NCBI GenBank assembly: GCA_902363455.1
Contig: CABJAC010000001.1
Location: 1,491,952-1,555,951, forward strand
Source: Caryophanales bacterium
Lineage (GTDB): Bacteria; Bacillota; Bacilli; Exiguobacteriales; Exiguobacteriaceae
Direction of reading: 5' to 3'
Length of the DNA stretch: 64,000 nt
Positions 16,972 to 25,465 of this stretch are shown piece after piece; within the stretch, counting starts at the first letter, position 1; each line of letters starts with the position of its first letter. Position numbers and translations under genes: made by a program. The notes below the pieces were generated by a model. That model did not search any database. It had not been told where the DNA came from and saw only the letters and a program-made list of their open reading frames with translations.

Positions 16972-17394
16972 TTACGTCACGTTTTGGTAAATGGCTTCAA
17001 GTGTCTTGATAAATTGTTTGATTTCTTTTTTCGACAATCCGGAAAAAGCTTGCTGTTGCAGTTGATCGAGCGTCGGTTCCAACAGTCGGATGACCTGGAC
17101 GCCTTCTTTTGTCGTCAATAAGATGAAGGCCCGCCGGTCACGTGGATCCGCCGAACGGATGACAAGTCCTTTTTTGACAAGCTTATCAAGGATTTTCCCG
17201 ACCGTCGTTTGGTCCCGTTCCGTCAACAGCGCCAATTGTTTTTGCGAGATCCCCTCTTGTTTATGAAGCTCGCTCAAAACCGAGAACTGTTCCGGTGTCA
17301 GACCGTGTTCTTCCATCCGCTTGGTGGCGGCACGTTTAAAGGAATGATAGCTGCGTGACAGTTGCATACCAAGTGACCAATCCGTTTCTTTCAC
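16972..17394 (-). CDS. MarR-family transcriptional regulator
   Basis: A winged-helix repressor of 140 residues from a GTG start, with GGTGGGGA at suitable spacing. An in-frame extension upstream is not supported by a ribosome site. The recognition helix and wing are visible (LALLTERDQTTVGKILDKLV, then ADPRDRRAFILLTTKEG, about residues 58-98). It probably represses itself and the YhgE-like membrane protein through the AATAG-N9-CTATT repeats. The ligand is unknown. Confidence 0.83.
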   Translation of the reverse strand: MKETDWSLGMQLSRSYHSFKRAATKRMEEHGLTPEQFSVLSELHKQEGISQKQLALLTERDQTTVGKILDKLVKKGLVIRSADPRDRRAFILLTTKEGVQVIRLLEPTLDQLQQQAFSGLSKKEIKQFIKTLEAIYQNVT

Positions 17395-17416
17395 TGGAAT
17401 TCCCCACCTCAAGAAT

Positions 17417-17435
17417 AATAGTTGCACTACTTATT
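17417..17435. promoter_or_regulatory. Putative MarR operator upstream of marR
   Basis: AATAG and TTATT separated by nine bases match the site before the YhgE-like gene, with one mismatch in the right half. It begins 22 bases before the GTG start. Confidence 0.58.
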
Positions 17436-17532
17436 AATTGAACTTATTTACTATATGCCGGATGAGGTAGTTTGTCAAACGTCTTAATCAATGATTCTTG
17501 TGTTAAAAATTATACAAACTAAGACATTTGAT

Positions 17533-18267
17533 TCACGACGTAAACGATTTTATCGCTTCGATATGCGCGTCCTTGATCTCTTGGTCGACTTGCGACTGTT
17601 GTTTAAGCTGTTCATAGACGGCATCGACTTGTAATGGTGTCAGCCGTTTGACTGTCGCTAGCCGCTGGATTGTCCGGCGTAACTCATTTCGTTTGATGAC
17701 ATGGACGTGACTGGACTCAATCGTGATTTTTTTCAGTTCACAGCGTTCGCTGAAGACGATGACCGATTGGAACACCTGTTGTTCCACCGTTCCCGTCAAA
17801 AACTGCGCCATGCTTTTCAAGTGCTGCTCGTTTTGTTTGATCGGGTTGTAAAATCGTTGTTTGTACCGGTTTTTAAACATTTGTGTCCACTGCCGGTCAG
17901 CCTCTTTTCCAAAAATCCATCCGCTGTAATTTTTCGACTCGAGAACGTAAATACCACTCTCATGAATGAACGTGACATCGATTTCCGTCATTCCCTTGCC
18001 CCGTGCTTTTGGTAAATAGGTATTGATGACGAACTTTCCGTATCCTCCGACTTTTTCAAGCTGACGGGTCGTCAAGTATTCGCCCCAGATTCCTTTATCG
18101 CGGACCGCCTTTAGAAAACGTTCCTGCGTGACCTGCTTATATGTACTTTTCTCAAACGATCGGCGACGGAAGTAAAACAAACTGCCGAGCGTGACGGAAA
18201 ACCCGACGAACATGACACTTCCGATGAGAAGTAACGCCGGAATCAATGCAGCTAACAAATCTTCCAC
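17533..18267 (-). CDS. Membrane-anchored NERD-domain protein
   Basis: One hydrophobic segment at about residues 5-32 is followed by a NERD (nuclease-related) domain: GIWGEYLTTRQLEKVGGYGK (about 58-77), then TEIDVTFIHESGIYVLESKN with the Glu/Lys pattern of the restriction-nuclease-like fold. A C-terminal helical part (TPLQVDAVYEQLKQQ) follows. The length is 244 residues. The start codon is GTG with AAAGGA nine bases upstream. Substrate and role are unknown. It is transcribed alone, divergently from the L7/L12-like gene. Confidence 0.8.
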   Translation of the reverse strand: MEDLLAALIPALLLIGSVMFVGFSVTLGSLFYFRRRSFEKSTYKQVTQERFLKAVRDKGIWGEYLTTRQLEKVGGYGKFVINTYLPKARGKGMTEIDVTFIHESGIYVLESKNYSGWIFGKEADRQWTQMFKNRYKQRFYNPIKQNEQHLKSMAQFLTGTVEQQVFQSVIVFSERCELKKITIESSHVHVIKRNELRRTIQRLATVKRLTPLQVDAVYEQLKQQSQVDQEIKDAHIEAIKSFTS

Positions 18268-18395
18268 TCATTTCATTCCTTTCTTTTTTAAACCCTGAAT
18301 TTTCCACTATTCCAGAATAAACGGAATTCTTTTCAATTTCCACTAATTGTTACATTCATTTTACTGTGGTACGGTAAAGAAAAGGAGGGGTATGG

Positions 18396-18713
18396 ATGTT
18401 TGACTCATTTTTCTCAATTTGGTTGCCTTTGATCCTGCTGATCATCGTGTGGCAATCTGTTTCACAACAACTCGCAAAACTTCGTATGACCCAACAGCAA
18501 ACACTACGTGAACTGACACGTCTTCAAGAACATCTTGGCATGACTGATGCCGCAAGCAATCACACCTTACTGAATGAACAGGTTGAGCAACTTCTGTCTG
18601 ACCATCAGACGGTGGAAGCGATTAAACTAGTTCGGGAAACTCTCGGGTATCCATTACTTGAAGCCAAACAATATGTCGACGCGATCAAAGAAGCATCGTC
18701 AGACAGGCGTTGA
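18396..18713 (+). CDS. Small membrane protein with L7/L12 C-terminal-like domain
   Basis: The 105 residues comprise an N-terminal membrane segment (about 5-24), a helical linker (about 30-62) and a tail resembling the C-terminal domain of ribosomal protein L7/L12 (AIKLVRETLGYPLLEAKQYV, about 78-97). The site AAGGAGGGG precedes the ATG at good spacing. The function is unknown. Such single-pass L7/L12-tail proteins occur in Firmicutes, and the domain may bind a translation factor or simply be a protein-binding helix pair; both are inference. Confidence 0.75.
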   Translation: MFDSFFSIWLPLILLIIVWQSVSQQLAKLRMTQQQTLRELTRLQEHLGMTDAASNHTLLNEQVEQLLSDHQTVEAIKLVRETLGYPLLEAKQYVDAIKEASSDRR

Positions 18714-18764
18714 ACGAACAACAGGCAAGTCCTCCTCTCGGAAGACTTGCCTGTTGTTTTGTTC
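18712..18764 (+). terminator. Intrinsic terminator after L7/L12-like gene
   Basis: GAACAACAGGCAAGTC pairs with GACTTGCCTGTTGTTTTGTTC with a long stem and a T-rich 3' side. It begins at the stop codon. Confidence 0.8.
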
Positions 18765-18820
18765 ATCGAACGGGTTTTAATTACGTCTCTGTATGTACTC
18801 TATAATGCAAGGCACTTACA

Positions 18821-18870
18821 AAAAAATAAACGGATCACTCCTCTCTTTTGAGAAAATAAGTGATCCGTTT
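18821..18870 (-). terminator. Intrinsic terminator after DUF393 gene
   Basis: AAACGGATCACT and AGTGATCCGTTT form a 12-bp stem. On the minus strand the stem is followed by TATTTTTTTG. It lies 26 bases past the stop codon of the DUF393 gene. Confidence 0.8.
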
Positions 18871-18895
18871 GTATTTCTATCTTTCATCCGTAACT

Positions 18896-19285
18896 TCAAT
18901 CATGAAACCGTGCTCGAGTCTTCGGATCCGGCAACAGACACTGCTGTTTTTGTCCGAACCATTCATGCCGGTGCTTGGCAACGAAATCATATACGACATC
19001 CCGTAACGATCGCGGCAACCATCGAAAACTCGTCAGGAGTGGCCAGGCACTGTTTAAATGCTTGGCGATCCGAAGTGCCGCATCTGATTTGGCGTACGGC
19101 ACGCCCTGTTCAATGACAACGACACTATTTAAATCCGTCGACAACCGGTGTTTTTGAATCATCTGCTGACCAAGTGTTCCTTGCAACGAAGCAAAGTCAT
19201 AATAACCTTGATCGCGTTTTAAGATGAACTGGACACTGGCATCACACAAATTGCAGTCCCCATCAAATAAAATCAGTGGTTTCAT
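18896..19285 (-). CDS. DUF393 (YuxK-type) thiol-disulfide oxidoreductase-like protein
   Basis: The 129-residue protein begins MKPLILFDGDCNLCDASVQF, with the DGxCxxC motif of the DUF393 family. It also has the family pattern of a hydrophobic middle (SVVVIEQGVPYAKSDAALR) and a C-terminal Arg-rich part (RWLPRSLRDVVYDFVAKHRH). The CxxC suggests redox activity; the partner is unknown. The site GAGGAGAA precedes the start. It lies downstream of the BI-1 gene on the same strand, 31 bases away, and may be cotranscribed with it. Confidence 0.8.
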   Translation of the reverse strand: MKPLILFDGDCNLCDASVQFILKRDQGYYDFASLQGTLGQQMIQKHRLSTDLNSVVVIEQGVPYAKSDAALRIAKHLNSAWPLLTSFRWLPRSLRDVVYDFVAKHRHEWFGQKQQCLLPDPKTRARFHD

Positions 19286-19315
19286 ATCTATTTTCTCCTC
19301 ACAGATGAATCTAGA

Positions 19316-20053
19316 TCAATCGCGTGCGGCCAAACGATACAACAGATCAAGCATTTCGATATACAGCCAGATGATCGTGACAATCAAACCAAACGCTGCG
19401 ACCCACTCCATCGATTTTGGTGCCCGTGCCTGCACTTGTTGCGAGATGAAATCAAAGTCCATCACCAGTGAGAGCGAGGCAACGATGACGATGACAAACT
19501 GAATGCCGATCGCAAGCGGCGAGCTGCCCGTCATGAACGGTAAGCTGATGCCGAACAACGTCAGGAGTAAATTGACTCCGTACAAGACGAGGATCGACAG
19601 GATAGCCGCCGTGACAGCAGAACGGAATCGTTGCGTCACTTTAATCATACCGGTCGAATAGACGAACCACATCGCAAACGATACGACGAAGGTCGCAAGG
19701 ACCGCCTTACCGACTAAACCAGGGTACATGCTTTCGAACATCAGTGAAATCGCGCCGACGGCGACCCCTTCGACAATTGCGTAGACTGGTGAAAGTACGG
19801 GAGCGGTCCGTGGTTTAAAGGTGATGATCAGGGCGAGAATCAATCCGAGGACAACTCCGCCAATTAATGCAGGAATTAAGAATTGCGGGTTTGCGGCCAA
19901 GAAGAACCAGGTCCCGCCGGCTGCTGCCGTGACGAGGGCAAGTAAGAGGAAAATCTTGCTCATCGTCCCTGCTTTTGTCATCGGCCGTTCGCCGGCACGC
20001 GCCGTCTCAAAACCACGGCGTAGGGCAGGATTAACTTTAAATCGTGTTGCCAT
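19316..20053 (-). CDS. BI-1/YccA (Bax1-I) family membrane protein
   Basis: Integral membrane protein of 245 residues with about seven hydrophobic segments after a charged N-terminal tail (MATRFKVNPALRRGFE). It ends with the acidic/aromatic family pattern WVAAFGLIVTIIWLYIEMLD. Family members are described as ion or proton-leak channels and interact with the FtsH protease in some bacteria; none of this can be read here. The start has AGAAGGAGTG upstream. Confidence 0.8.
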   Translation of the reverse strand: MATRFKVNPALRRGFETARAGERPMTKAGTMSKIFLLLALVTAAAGGTWFFLAANPQFLIPALIGGVVLGLILALIITFKPRTAPVLSPVYAIVEGVAVGAISLMFESMYPGLVGKAVLATFVVSFAMWFVYSTGMIKVTQRFRSAVTAAILSILVLYGVNLLLTLFGISLPFMTGSSPLAIGIQFVIVIVASLSLVMDFDFISQQVQARAPKSMEWVAAFGLIVTIIWLYIEMLDLLYRLAARD

Positions 20054-20112
20054 CTTGCGTTCACTCCTTCTATTTTATCTATGTCTTATTACGGTTGATT
20101 CCCGGAAAAGTT

Positions 20113-20904
20113 TCAGCTTAACCAACTATTTAAGGCATTCAACTGAAACATGACGACAGGAATCGATTCCTTTGCCGAGACGAGGTGCGACGTCGCTTGC
20201 CCGACTTTGCCTGTCGTCACGAAGGGCTCATCCGTCAACCCTTCACCGATCGGTCCAAACGGATCACTGTCGATCATCCGGTGACGGTACGTGATGAAGA
20301 CCTCTTGACCGGCCTGATTGACTTTACAGCCCGACTCTTCATCCGGGCGGTCAATCCCATATTCGGCATAATGCCAAACGGTTGTCGCATCCCACGGTGA
20401 ACCGAGATGAAGAATCTGACCGTCCGCTTCAATGAATTTCTCAAGCGGTGAACCCGGACCAAATCCATTTTCAATCGTATGTCCGGCAACAAATGCCGCT
20501 GCCTCGTTTCCCCATGCCGTGACCGACCACATCGGATGGGCACTGCGTTTGACGTCCGGGAACGTCCGGAAAAGTTCCGGGACTTTTCCGATGGCGCGTG
20601 TAGCTGTCTTCGCCGGATCGTACGCCGGCATTTCCTGACGGATCGTCTCCCACCAGTCTTCCGGCACGGCGGGCCGACTCCAGTTTTTCGGGTCTGAATT
20701 ATCGGTGCTTTGTGCCGCCATCATGATCAGACCGTCTGCTGTGACGACCTCTTGCAACGCTTCGATGATCGATTGTGCGCCGCCCGGAATCCAACCGATT
20801 TCCTTCATCGAGCTGTGGACGAACACTTTCATGCCCGGTGAGACACCAAGCTGTATTAAATCTGTGATCAACTTTGATTTCGTGACCATTTGTCTTGTTT
20901 CCAT
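20113..20904 (-). CDS. AAC(3)-family N-acetyltransferase (YokD-like)
   Basis: Acetyl-CoA-dependent transferase of the aminoglycoside 3-N-acetyltransferase family. From METRQMV it is 263 residues, with GAGGGGTG at good spacing. An upstream in-frame TTG lacks a site. Family motifs are VFVHSSMKEIGWIPGGAQSI (about 27-46), MMAAQSTDNSDPKNW, AHPMWSVTAWG and HYAEYGIDR. Chromosomal members such as YokD need not confer resistance, and no mobile context is seen. Its true substrate is unknown. It starts 11 bases past the sbcC stop and may be the third gene of the sbcDC unit. Confidence 0.83.
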   Translation of the reverse strand: METRQMVTKSKLITDLIQLGVSPGMKVFVHSSMKEIGWIPGGAQSIIEALQEVVTADGLIMMAAQSTDNSDPKNWSRPAVPEDWWETIRQEMPAYDPAKTATRAIGKVPELFRTFPDVKRSAHPMWSVTAWGNEAAAFVAGHTIENGFGPGSPLEKFIEADGQILHLGSPWDATTVWHYAEYGIDRPDEESGCKVNQAGQEVFITYRHRMIDSDPFGPIGEGLTDEPFVTTGKVGQATSHLVSAKESIPVVMFQLNALNSWLS

Positions 20905-20914
20905 TTCGCACCCC

Positions 20915-23900
20915 TCACTCGACGACAAGGCGAATCGTCGATCCTGTTTTACCTTGCGTCACTTCAATTTTCGCATCGACCCGTGATTTCAGTTCTTGGA
21001 CGTGGCTGATGATTCCCACCATCCGACCGCTTGCCTGAATCGACAACAATGTTTCGATCGCCTGTTCAAGCGATTCCGGATCGAGTGTGCCGAATCCTTC
21101 ATCGATGAACATCGTCTCAAGCGACACGCCGCCGCTTGCTTCCTGCACGACTTCCGACAGACCAAGCGCCAAGGCGAGCGAGGCCTTGAAACTTTCCCCG
21201 CCGGACAACGTTTTGACGTGCCGCGTCTGCGACGTATAGGCATCAAAGACGTTTAAGTCGAGTCCGTATTTTTTCAAGCCCTTTCCGGCTTCCGTCTTCC
21301 GTTCAAGCAAGAAACGGCCCGACGTCATCCCGTGCAGATGCCGGTTCGCGGCTTGTAGGATCTCGTCGAAATAGGCGGTTTGGACATACGTCTCAAACGT
21401 CATCCGTTGCGCATTTTCACCGACCCCGACCCGCGCCAACTCACCGATGATGCCATAGCGTGTATCTTCCGCCTCGATTTGTTGTTGTAACGTCGACCAG
21501 GCATCGACCAATTGCTTGACGTGGAGCCGTTCTTTTTCGGCACCGATTCGCTGGTCCGTCGCTTCGGTCAATTCGGCTTCCGCCTGCTCGACAGACAATC
21601 GGATCGTCGCTAAGTCCGGTCGGTCCTGCGCTTTTACGATCTGACGGATCCGCTCCAGTCCGCTCTCGACGTCCTGACGTTTCCGCCGATCGGCTTCCAG
21701 TTGTTCTGCCAATTGGGCAATATCTTGCCGTGTCATCCGTGCCTGTTCAAACTGTTCGATCGTCGCAAACCGTTCTTCCTGCAGACTCCGTTCGAACGTT
21801 GCTTTCGCTTCCATCCACTTCGATGTCCGCTCCGTCAAGTCTGTTTGAATGTGCTCCAACCGATCGCGCCGCACCGCGACGTCTTGATCCAGTTGTTGTT
21901 TCTGATTGTGGGCTCCCGTCCGTGCCGCTTCAAACGACGCCAACCGTTTACTCAACGTCTGCTGTTCCGTCTCTAATTCACGGCGCGACGGCGCATCCGG
22001 ATTCCGGGTCAACATACCCTCGAGCCGGGCCAGTTCCAGCTGCAGCTTCGACTGGCGATCCGACTCTTCCTCAATCTGACGGTCCAATCGTTCCAGTCCT
22101 GTCTCGATTGTGCGCAATTGCTGCTCGAGCTGTTGTTTTTGCTCCTGTTGCCGTTGCAACGCGGTTTCCTGTGCCTGTAAAGACTCGATTTCTGTCCGGA
22201 TCACGGTTAGATCGGTCGGAAGTTCCTTACCTTGACCAAGCGTCGTGATGTCGTGTTCGAGTTGCCGTTTCCGTTCCGCGACCGTCCGGTACGTTGCCTG
22301 CAATTCCTGATGCGCCGTCTGGGCTGTTAAATAAACTTGATGTAAGGCTTCGACATCCAGCGATTCCGCTTTGACCGCAAGTTGCGGATGCGACGTGCTT
22401 CCACAGACCGGGCAGGCGTCTCCGTCATGCAAGTGCGCCGCCAGTTCTGCTGCCAGTTGACGGCGTTCGTTTTGCCGCCCTGTCGTATAGGCAAGTTCCG
22501 CCTGCTCTTTTTCCTGTTTGACCCGCGTTCCCTGTTCGATCAACCGGAGCCGTTCCGCTTCGTTTCGTTGCCATTCCTGCTGTTTTTGCTCAGCATTCTG
22601 TAAGAGGAAACGCCGTTCCTGAATCGTCAGACGGTTGCTTGAATCGTCCGTCATCGCACCGACTCTTGTTTGAAGGGTCGTCCGTTCGTTGCGTTTCTGA
22701 TCACGTTCCTTGCGCAGAGCTTCCGGATTCAGTTCAGCAATCGCCCGGGTTAACTGCTGTTGTTGTGTTAACAGCTGTTCTTGATCCTGCAAACGCTGCA
22801 GTTCTTCTTCGATTTGCTCCAGGCGGCGTGCTGCCTCACGCATTTCCGGTTCCTGCGCCGCCAGCCGCTCGACGTCTTGATTCACCTGATCAAGCCGCTG
22901 CAACAACTGCTCCAGTTCTGACGAGACGTGTTGTTTCGTAGCCGTCAACTGCTGGACCGTCTGTTGCTCCGATTGGAACGTCTCAAAGACTCCGCTGATC
23001 GCCGCCGCCCGCGTCGCCGCGTCGTACCGTTCCGTCTGACGTTTCGTCTCCGGCAATGTCACCGCCAGTTGTTGTTCGAGTCGCAGCAACTCGTCGTACT
23101 CGACAAAGGTTTGTTCGAGTTGCTCTGCCTGACGCAGACGATCCGTCACGCGCTGTACGGTCTCGCGGATTGCCTGCTCCGTGACTGCAGCGTTAGTGAT
23201 TTTTTCGTCAAGTGACTTCAGCAGCTGTTCCGTTTCCTGACGGATCGTCGTTTCCGTCGCCTCTGCCCAGTTCAGCTCAAGCGGCAGTTCTTCGAGTTTC
23301 GACAACTGCTTCGTCTTCGTTTCTTTGATCGCTGCCGCGAGATCCAGTGCTTTTCGGTGCAAGCGTTGTTGAAACTCCCCGTAGTGTTCCGTCTTGAACA
23401 GTTGCTTGAGAATCTGTAACTTGTCTTTTGACTCTGCCATCAGCAATTCCCGGAATTTATTTTGCGGCAACAAGAGAATTTGCGAAAACTGTTTATGGTC
23501 AAGTTGCAACAGTTCCTGGACTTGTTGGCGGATTTCCGGAATCTTCAGCGCAAGAGGCTTCCAGGTCGTGCCGTCATGTCGGGCGAACTCGGCTTCATGC
23601 CCATAATCCGTCTTATTGACCGGATGGGGCTGGCTCGGTTGCCGGATGATCCGGTATCGTTCGCCTTTTAACAAAAATTCGAGTTCCACTTCCGTCTTTT
23701 GGTCCGGTTTGGCGAAATGACTGCGCAGATCGCTCATTTCCCGTTCCCCGCCTGATGTTTCCCCGTATAAGGCAAACGTCAACGCATCAAAAATCGTCGT
23801 TTTACCGGCACCGGTATTGCCGGAGATGACGAACATCGTCCGCCCACCGAGTTCGCGAAAATCAATCGTCTGTTCATCGGCAAATGGTCCGAAGGCACGT

Positions 23901-23923
23901 AAGGTCAATCGTTCTGGACGCAT
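20915..23923 (-). CDS. sbcC: Nuclease SbcCD subunit C (ATPase)
   Basis: SMC-like ATPase that works with SbcD to open and degrade DNA hairpins and protein-blocked ends. The 1002 residues contain Walker A (GNTGAGKTT, 35-43), the Q-loop region (LLPQNKFRELLMA), long Gln/Glu-rich coiled coils with the zinc hook CPVCGS near residue 505, the signature LSGGESFKASLALAL near 905 and Walker B (MFIDEGFGTLDPESL). It overlaps the 3' end of sbcD by 19 bases, as usual for this pair. Length is typical. Confidence 0.95.
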   Translation of the reverse strand: MRPERLTLRAFGPFADEQTIDFRELGGRTMFVISGNTGAGKTTIFDALTFALYGETSGGEREMSDLRSHFAKPDQKTEVELEFLLKGERYRIIRQPSQPHPVNKTDYGHEAEFARHDGTTWKPLALKIPEIRQQVQELLQLDHKQFSQILLLPQNKFRELLMAESKDKLQILKQLFKTEHYGEFQQRLHRKALDLAAAIKETKTKQLSKLEELPLELNWAEATETTIRQETEQLLKSLDEKITNAAVTEQAIRETVQRVTDRLRQAEQLEQTFVEYDELLRLEQQLAVTLPETKRQTERYDAATRAAAISGVFETFQSEQQTVQQLTATKQHVSSELEQLLQRLDQVNQDVERLAAQEPEMREAARRLEQIEEELQRLQDQEQLLTQQQQLTRAIAELNPEALRKERDQKRNERTTLQTRVGAMTDDSSNRLTIQERRFLLQNAEQKQQEWQRNEAERLRLIEQGTRVKQEKEQAELAYTTGRQNERRQLAAELAAHLHDGDACPVCGSTSHPQLAVKAESLDVEALHQVYLTAQTAHQELQATYRTVAERKRQLEHDITTLGQGKELPTDLTVIRTEIESLQAQETALQRQQEQKQQLEQQLRTIETGLERLDRQIEEESDRQSKLQLELARLEGMLTRNPDAPSRRELETEQQTLSKRLASFEAARTGAHNQKQQLDQDVAVRRDRLEHIQTDLTERTSKWMEAKATFERSLQEERFATIEQFEQARMTRQDIAQLAEQLEADRRKRQDVESGLERIRQIVKAQDRPDLATIRLSVEQAEAELTEATDQRIGAEKERLHVKQLVDAWSTLQQQIEAEDTRYGIIGELARVGVGENAQRMTFETYVQTAYFDEILQAANRHLHGMTSGRFLLERKTEAGKGLKKYGLDLNVFDAYTSQTRHVKTLSGGESFKASLALALGLSEVVQEASGGVSLETMFIDEGFGTLDPESLEQAIETLLSIQASGRMVGIISHVQELKSRVDAKIEVTQGKTGSTIRLVVE

Positions 23924-25026
23924 GCAGCTTCCTCCTCTAACACGGATTGCATCGCATCCGTTGGTTGTTTTTCACGAACCGCTTCATAAAATTCCCGGAA
24001 CAGATCGGTCAACGTCGCTGCCTGGACTTGATCGCGGGATGCTTGCACCGATCGTGTACTCTCGCGTGTAAAGCCGGTCCGCTCGAGATGAAGAATGTTC
24101 GGGTAGATTTTCTTCAGTTTCCCCATCGGATCAATCAACGCTTCAGCATCCGTCAAATTGATTTTGATGTAATCGTCCGTTGTTTGGGTCGCGACAAAGA
24201 CCGGATCCGTCAATTCAGCGAGGCTGCCCGTCAGTTCACGCAGGTCGCGTTTAGCGGTCAACGGTTCAAAACGGCGGTCAAACGTCCCCGCATCGTTGAG
24301 CGTCAAGATGTCGACGCCTTTCACGTGATGTGCTTCCGAGAACGAATATTTTAATAACGAACCGCTGTAACGAATCGTGTCTGATTTGATCGCAAGTGGA
24401 TTATGCAAATGCCCGAGTGCCGTGTACGTAAACGGAGCAAAGGCACTGGCACTGACCTGTCCTGCCGTTCCGACCGACAACTGGCGTTCGGAATCCGTTT
24501 CCAGTCCGCCGATGACAAAGGCATGTCCGACGAGGACACTTGGTCCATCGATGTCCAGCGTTTCGATGATTTTTCGCATCGCGTCATCGTGGGTCCGGAT
24601 CGAGTCATCTTGATGGATGTAACGGACAGTCGCCGGATCCGCGAACGGGACCGGGTAGAAACGGACGCCTTGAATCTCGATTGGTTCAATGGTTGGTGTT
24701 AACTTTCCGGCCAGATGAAGACCCGCCCGTTGTAATAATGTCGTTCCGAAGCTCAGTCGTTCCGCTGAATCATGGTTGCCGCTGATCGCGACGACCGGAA
24801 TCTTCCGTTCGAGCACGATTTCGGCTAAGACGGTATCCAGCAGTTCGACGGCTTCCGTCGGCGGGACAGCCCGGTCATACAAATCACCGGCAATGATGAC
24901 CGCGTCCGGTTGTTCCCGGTCAAGCAACCGGATAAACTCGTCGAGAACGGCGCGTTGGTTTTCAAGCATCGATTCCCCGTGAACGATTTTCCCTAAATGC
25001 CAATCGGCAGTATGAATCCATTTCAT
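23905..25026 (-). CDS. sbcD: Nuclease SbcCD subunit D (Mre11-like exonuclease)
   Basis: Metallophosphoesterase with the full motif set: HTADWHLGK (5-13), GDLYDRAVPP (47-56), SGNHDSAERL (81-90), VGHAFV (about 165) and GHLHNP (about 204). All metal ligands are present, so an active Mn-dependent nuclease is expected. Length is 373 residues. A C-terminal capping region follows. First gene of the sbcDC unit; the ribosome site is weak (GTGAGCG). Confidence 0.95.
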   Translation of the reverse strand: MKWIHTADWHLGKIVHGESMLENQRAVLDEFIRLLDREQPDAVIIAGDLYDRAVPPTEAVELLDTVLAEIVLERKIPVVAISGNHDSAERLSFGTTLLQRAGLHLAGKLTPTIEPIEIQGVRFYPVPFADPATVRYIHQDDSIRTHDDAMRKIIETLDIDGPSVLVGHAFVIGGLETDSERQLSVGTAGQVSASAFAPFTYTALGHLHNPLAIKSDTIRYSGSLLKYSFSEAHHVKGVDILTLNDAGTFDRRFEPLTAKRDLRELTGSLAELTDPVFVATQTTDDYIKINLTDAEALIDPMGKLKKIYPNILHLERTGFTRESTRSVQASRDQVQAATLTDLFREFYEAVREKQPTDAMQSVLEEEAACVQND

Positions 25027-25120
25027 CTTTGATCACGCTCACTTTTCTTCTATAATATCCTTATTTTAGCATGACTTGATTGCTTCTGCTGAAGCTCCTG
25101 CCGATTCCAAACCAAACAAA

Positions 25121-25162
25121 ACCCATCAATCGAGCAGGGATTCCCCCGGTCAATCAATGGGT
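25121..25162 (-). terminator. Terminator after the RpoA-tail-like gene
   Basis: On the minus strand ACCCATTGATTGA pairs with TCGATTGATGGGT (G-U pairs included), followed by TTTTGTTTG. It lies 11 bases past the stop codon. Confidence 0.72.
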
Positions 25163-25173
25163 CTCGTGTTGAT

Positions 25174-25380
25174 TCATGACTTAAATGCCAATCCATGATC
25201 TGCTAATGCCTGTTTCAACTTCGGTATCGACGAAGGACCGATTCCGTGCCACCTTAGCACCTCGTCTTCCCGATACATTGATAAGCCGGTCAGGGACGTC
25301 ACTCTATGCGCGTTCAATGCCCGTTGTACAGGTTTACCGAGTGAAGAAAACACCTCGGATTTAGATTCATTGGATTGCAT
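25174..25380 (-). CDS. Small helix-hairpin-helix protein resembling the RNA polymerase alpha C-terminal domain
   Basis: From MQSNESKS, with AGGAGGGG seven bases upstream, it is 68 residues. The pattern SLGKPVQRALNAHRVTSLTG, then EVLRWHGIGPSSIPKLKQAL, matches the two helix-hairpin-helix units of RpoA-CTD-like proteins (thematically LS.RA...L...GI.T...L). It has no RNA polymerase assembly domain, so it is not RpoA. It may bind DNA, but the role is unknown. An in-frame extension of 22 codons overlaps the upstream terminator and is unlikely. Confidence 0.75.
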   Translation of the reverse strand: MQSNESKSEVFSSLGKPVQRALNAHRVTSLTGLSMYREDEVLRWHGIGPSSIPKLKQALADHGLAFKS

Positions 25381-25405
25381 TGCCATCCCCTCCTGTTTTC
25401 CTAAA

Positions 25406-25440
25406 CAAAAAACCGCCTCCTCATTTAAAAGGAAACGGTT
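25406..25440 (-). terminator. Terminator between the two small genes
   Basis: On the minus strand AACCGTTTCC pairs with GGAGGCGGTT around TTTTAAATGA, followed by six T. It separates the gene ending at 25466 from the RpoA-tail-like gene. Confidence 0.8.
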
Positions 25441-25465
25441 CTTCACAACATGTTAGAGGTCATCC

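Noticed and set aside
20113..20904. Acquired aminoglycoside-resistance gene
   Set aside because: It belongs to the AAC(3) family, but nothing shows mobility, and chromosomal YokD-like members are not resistance genes by default.
20996..23671. Several plus-strand frames of 60-172 residues opposite sbcC
   Set aside because: They mirror the strongly biased coiled-coil codons of SbcC, have no ribosome sites and give Arg/Ser/Pro-rich nonsense.
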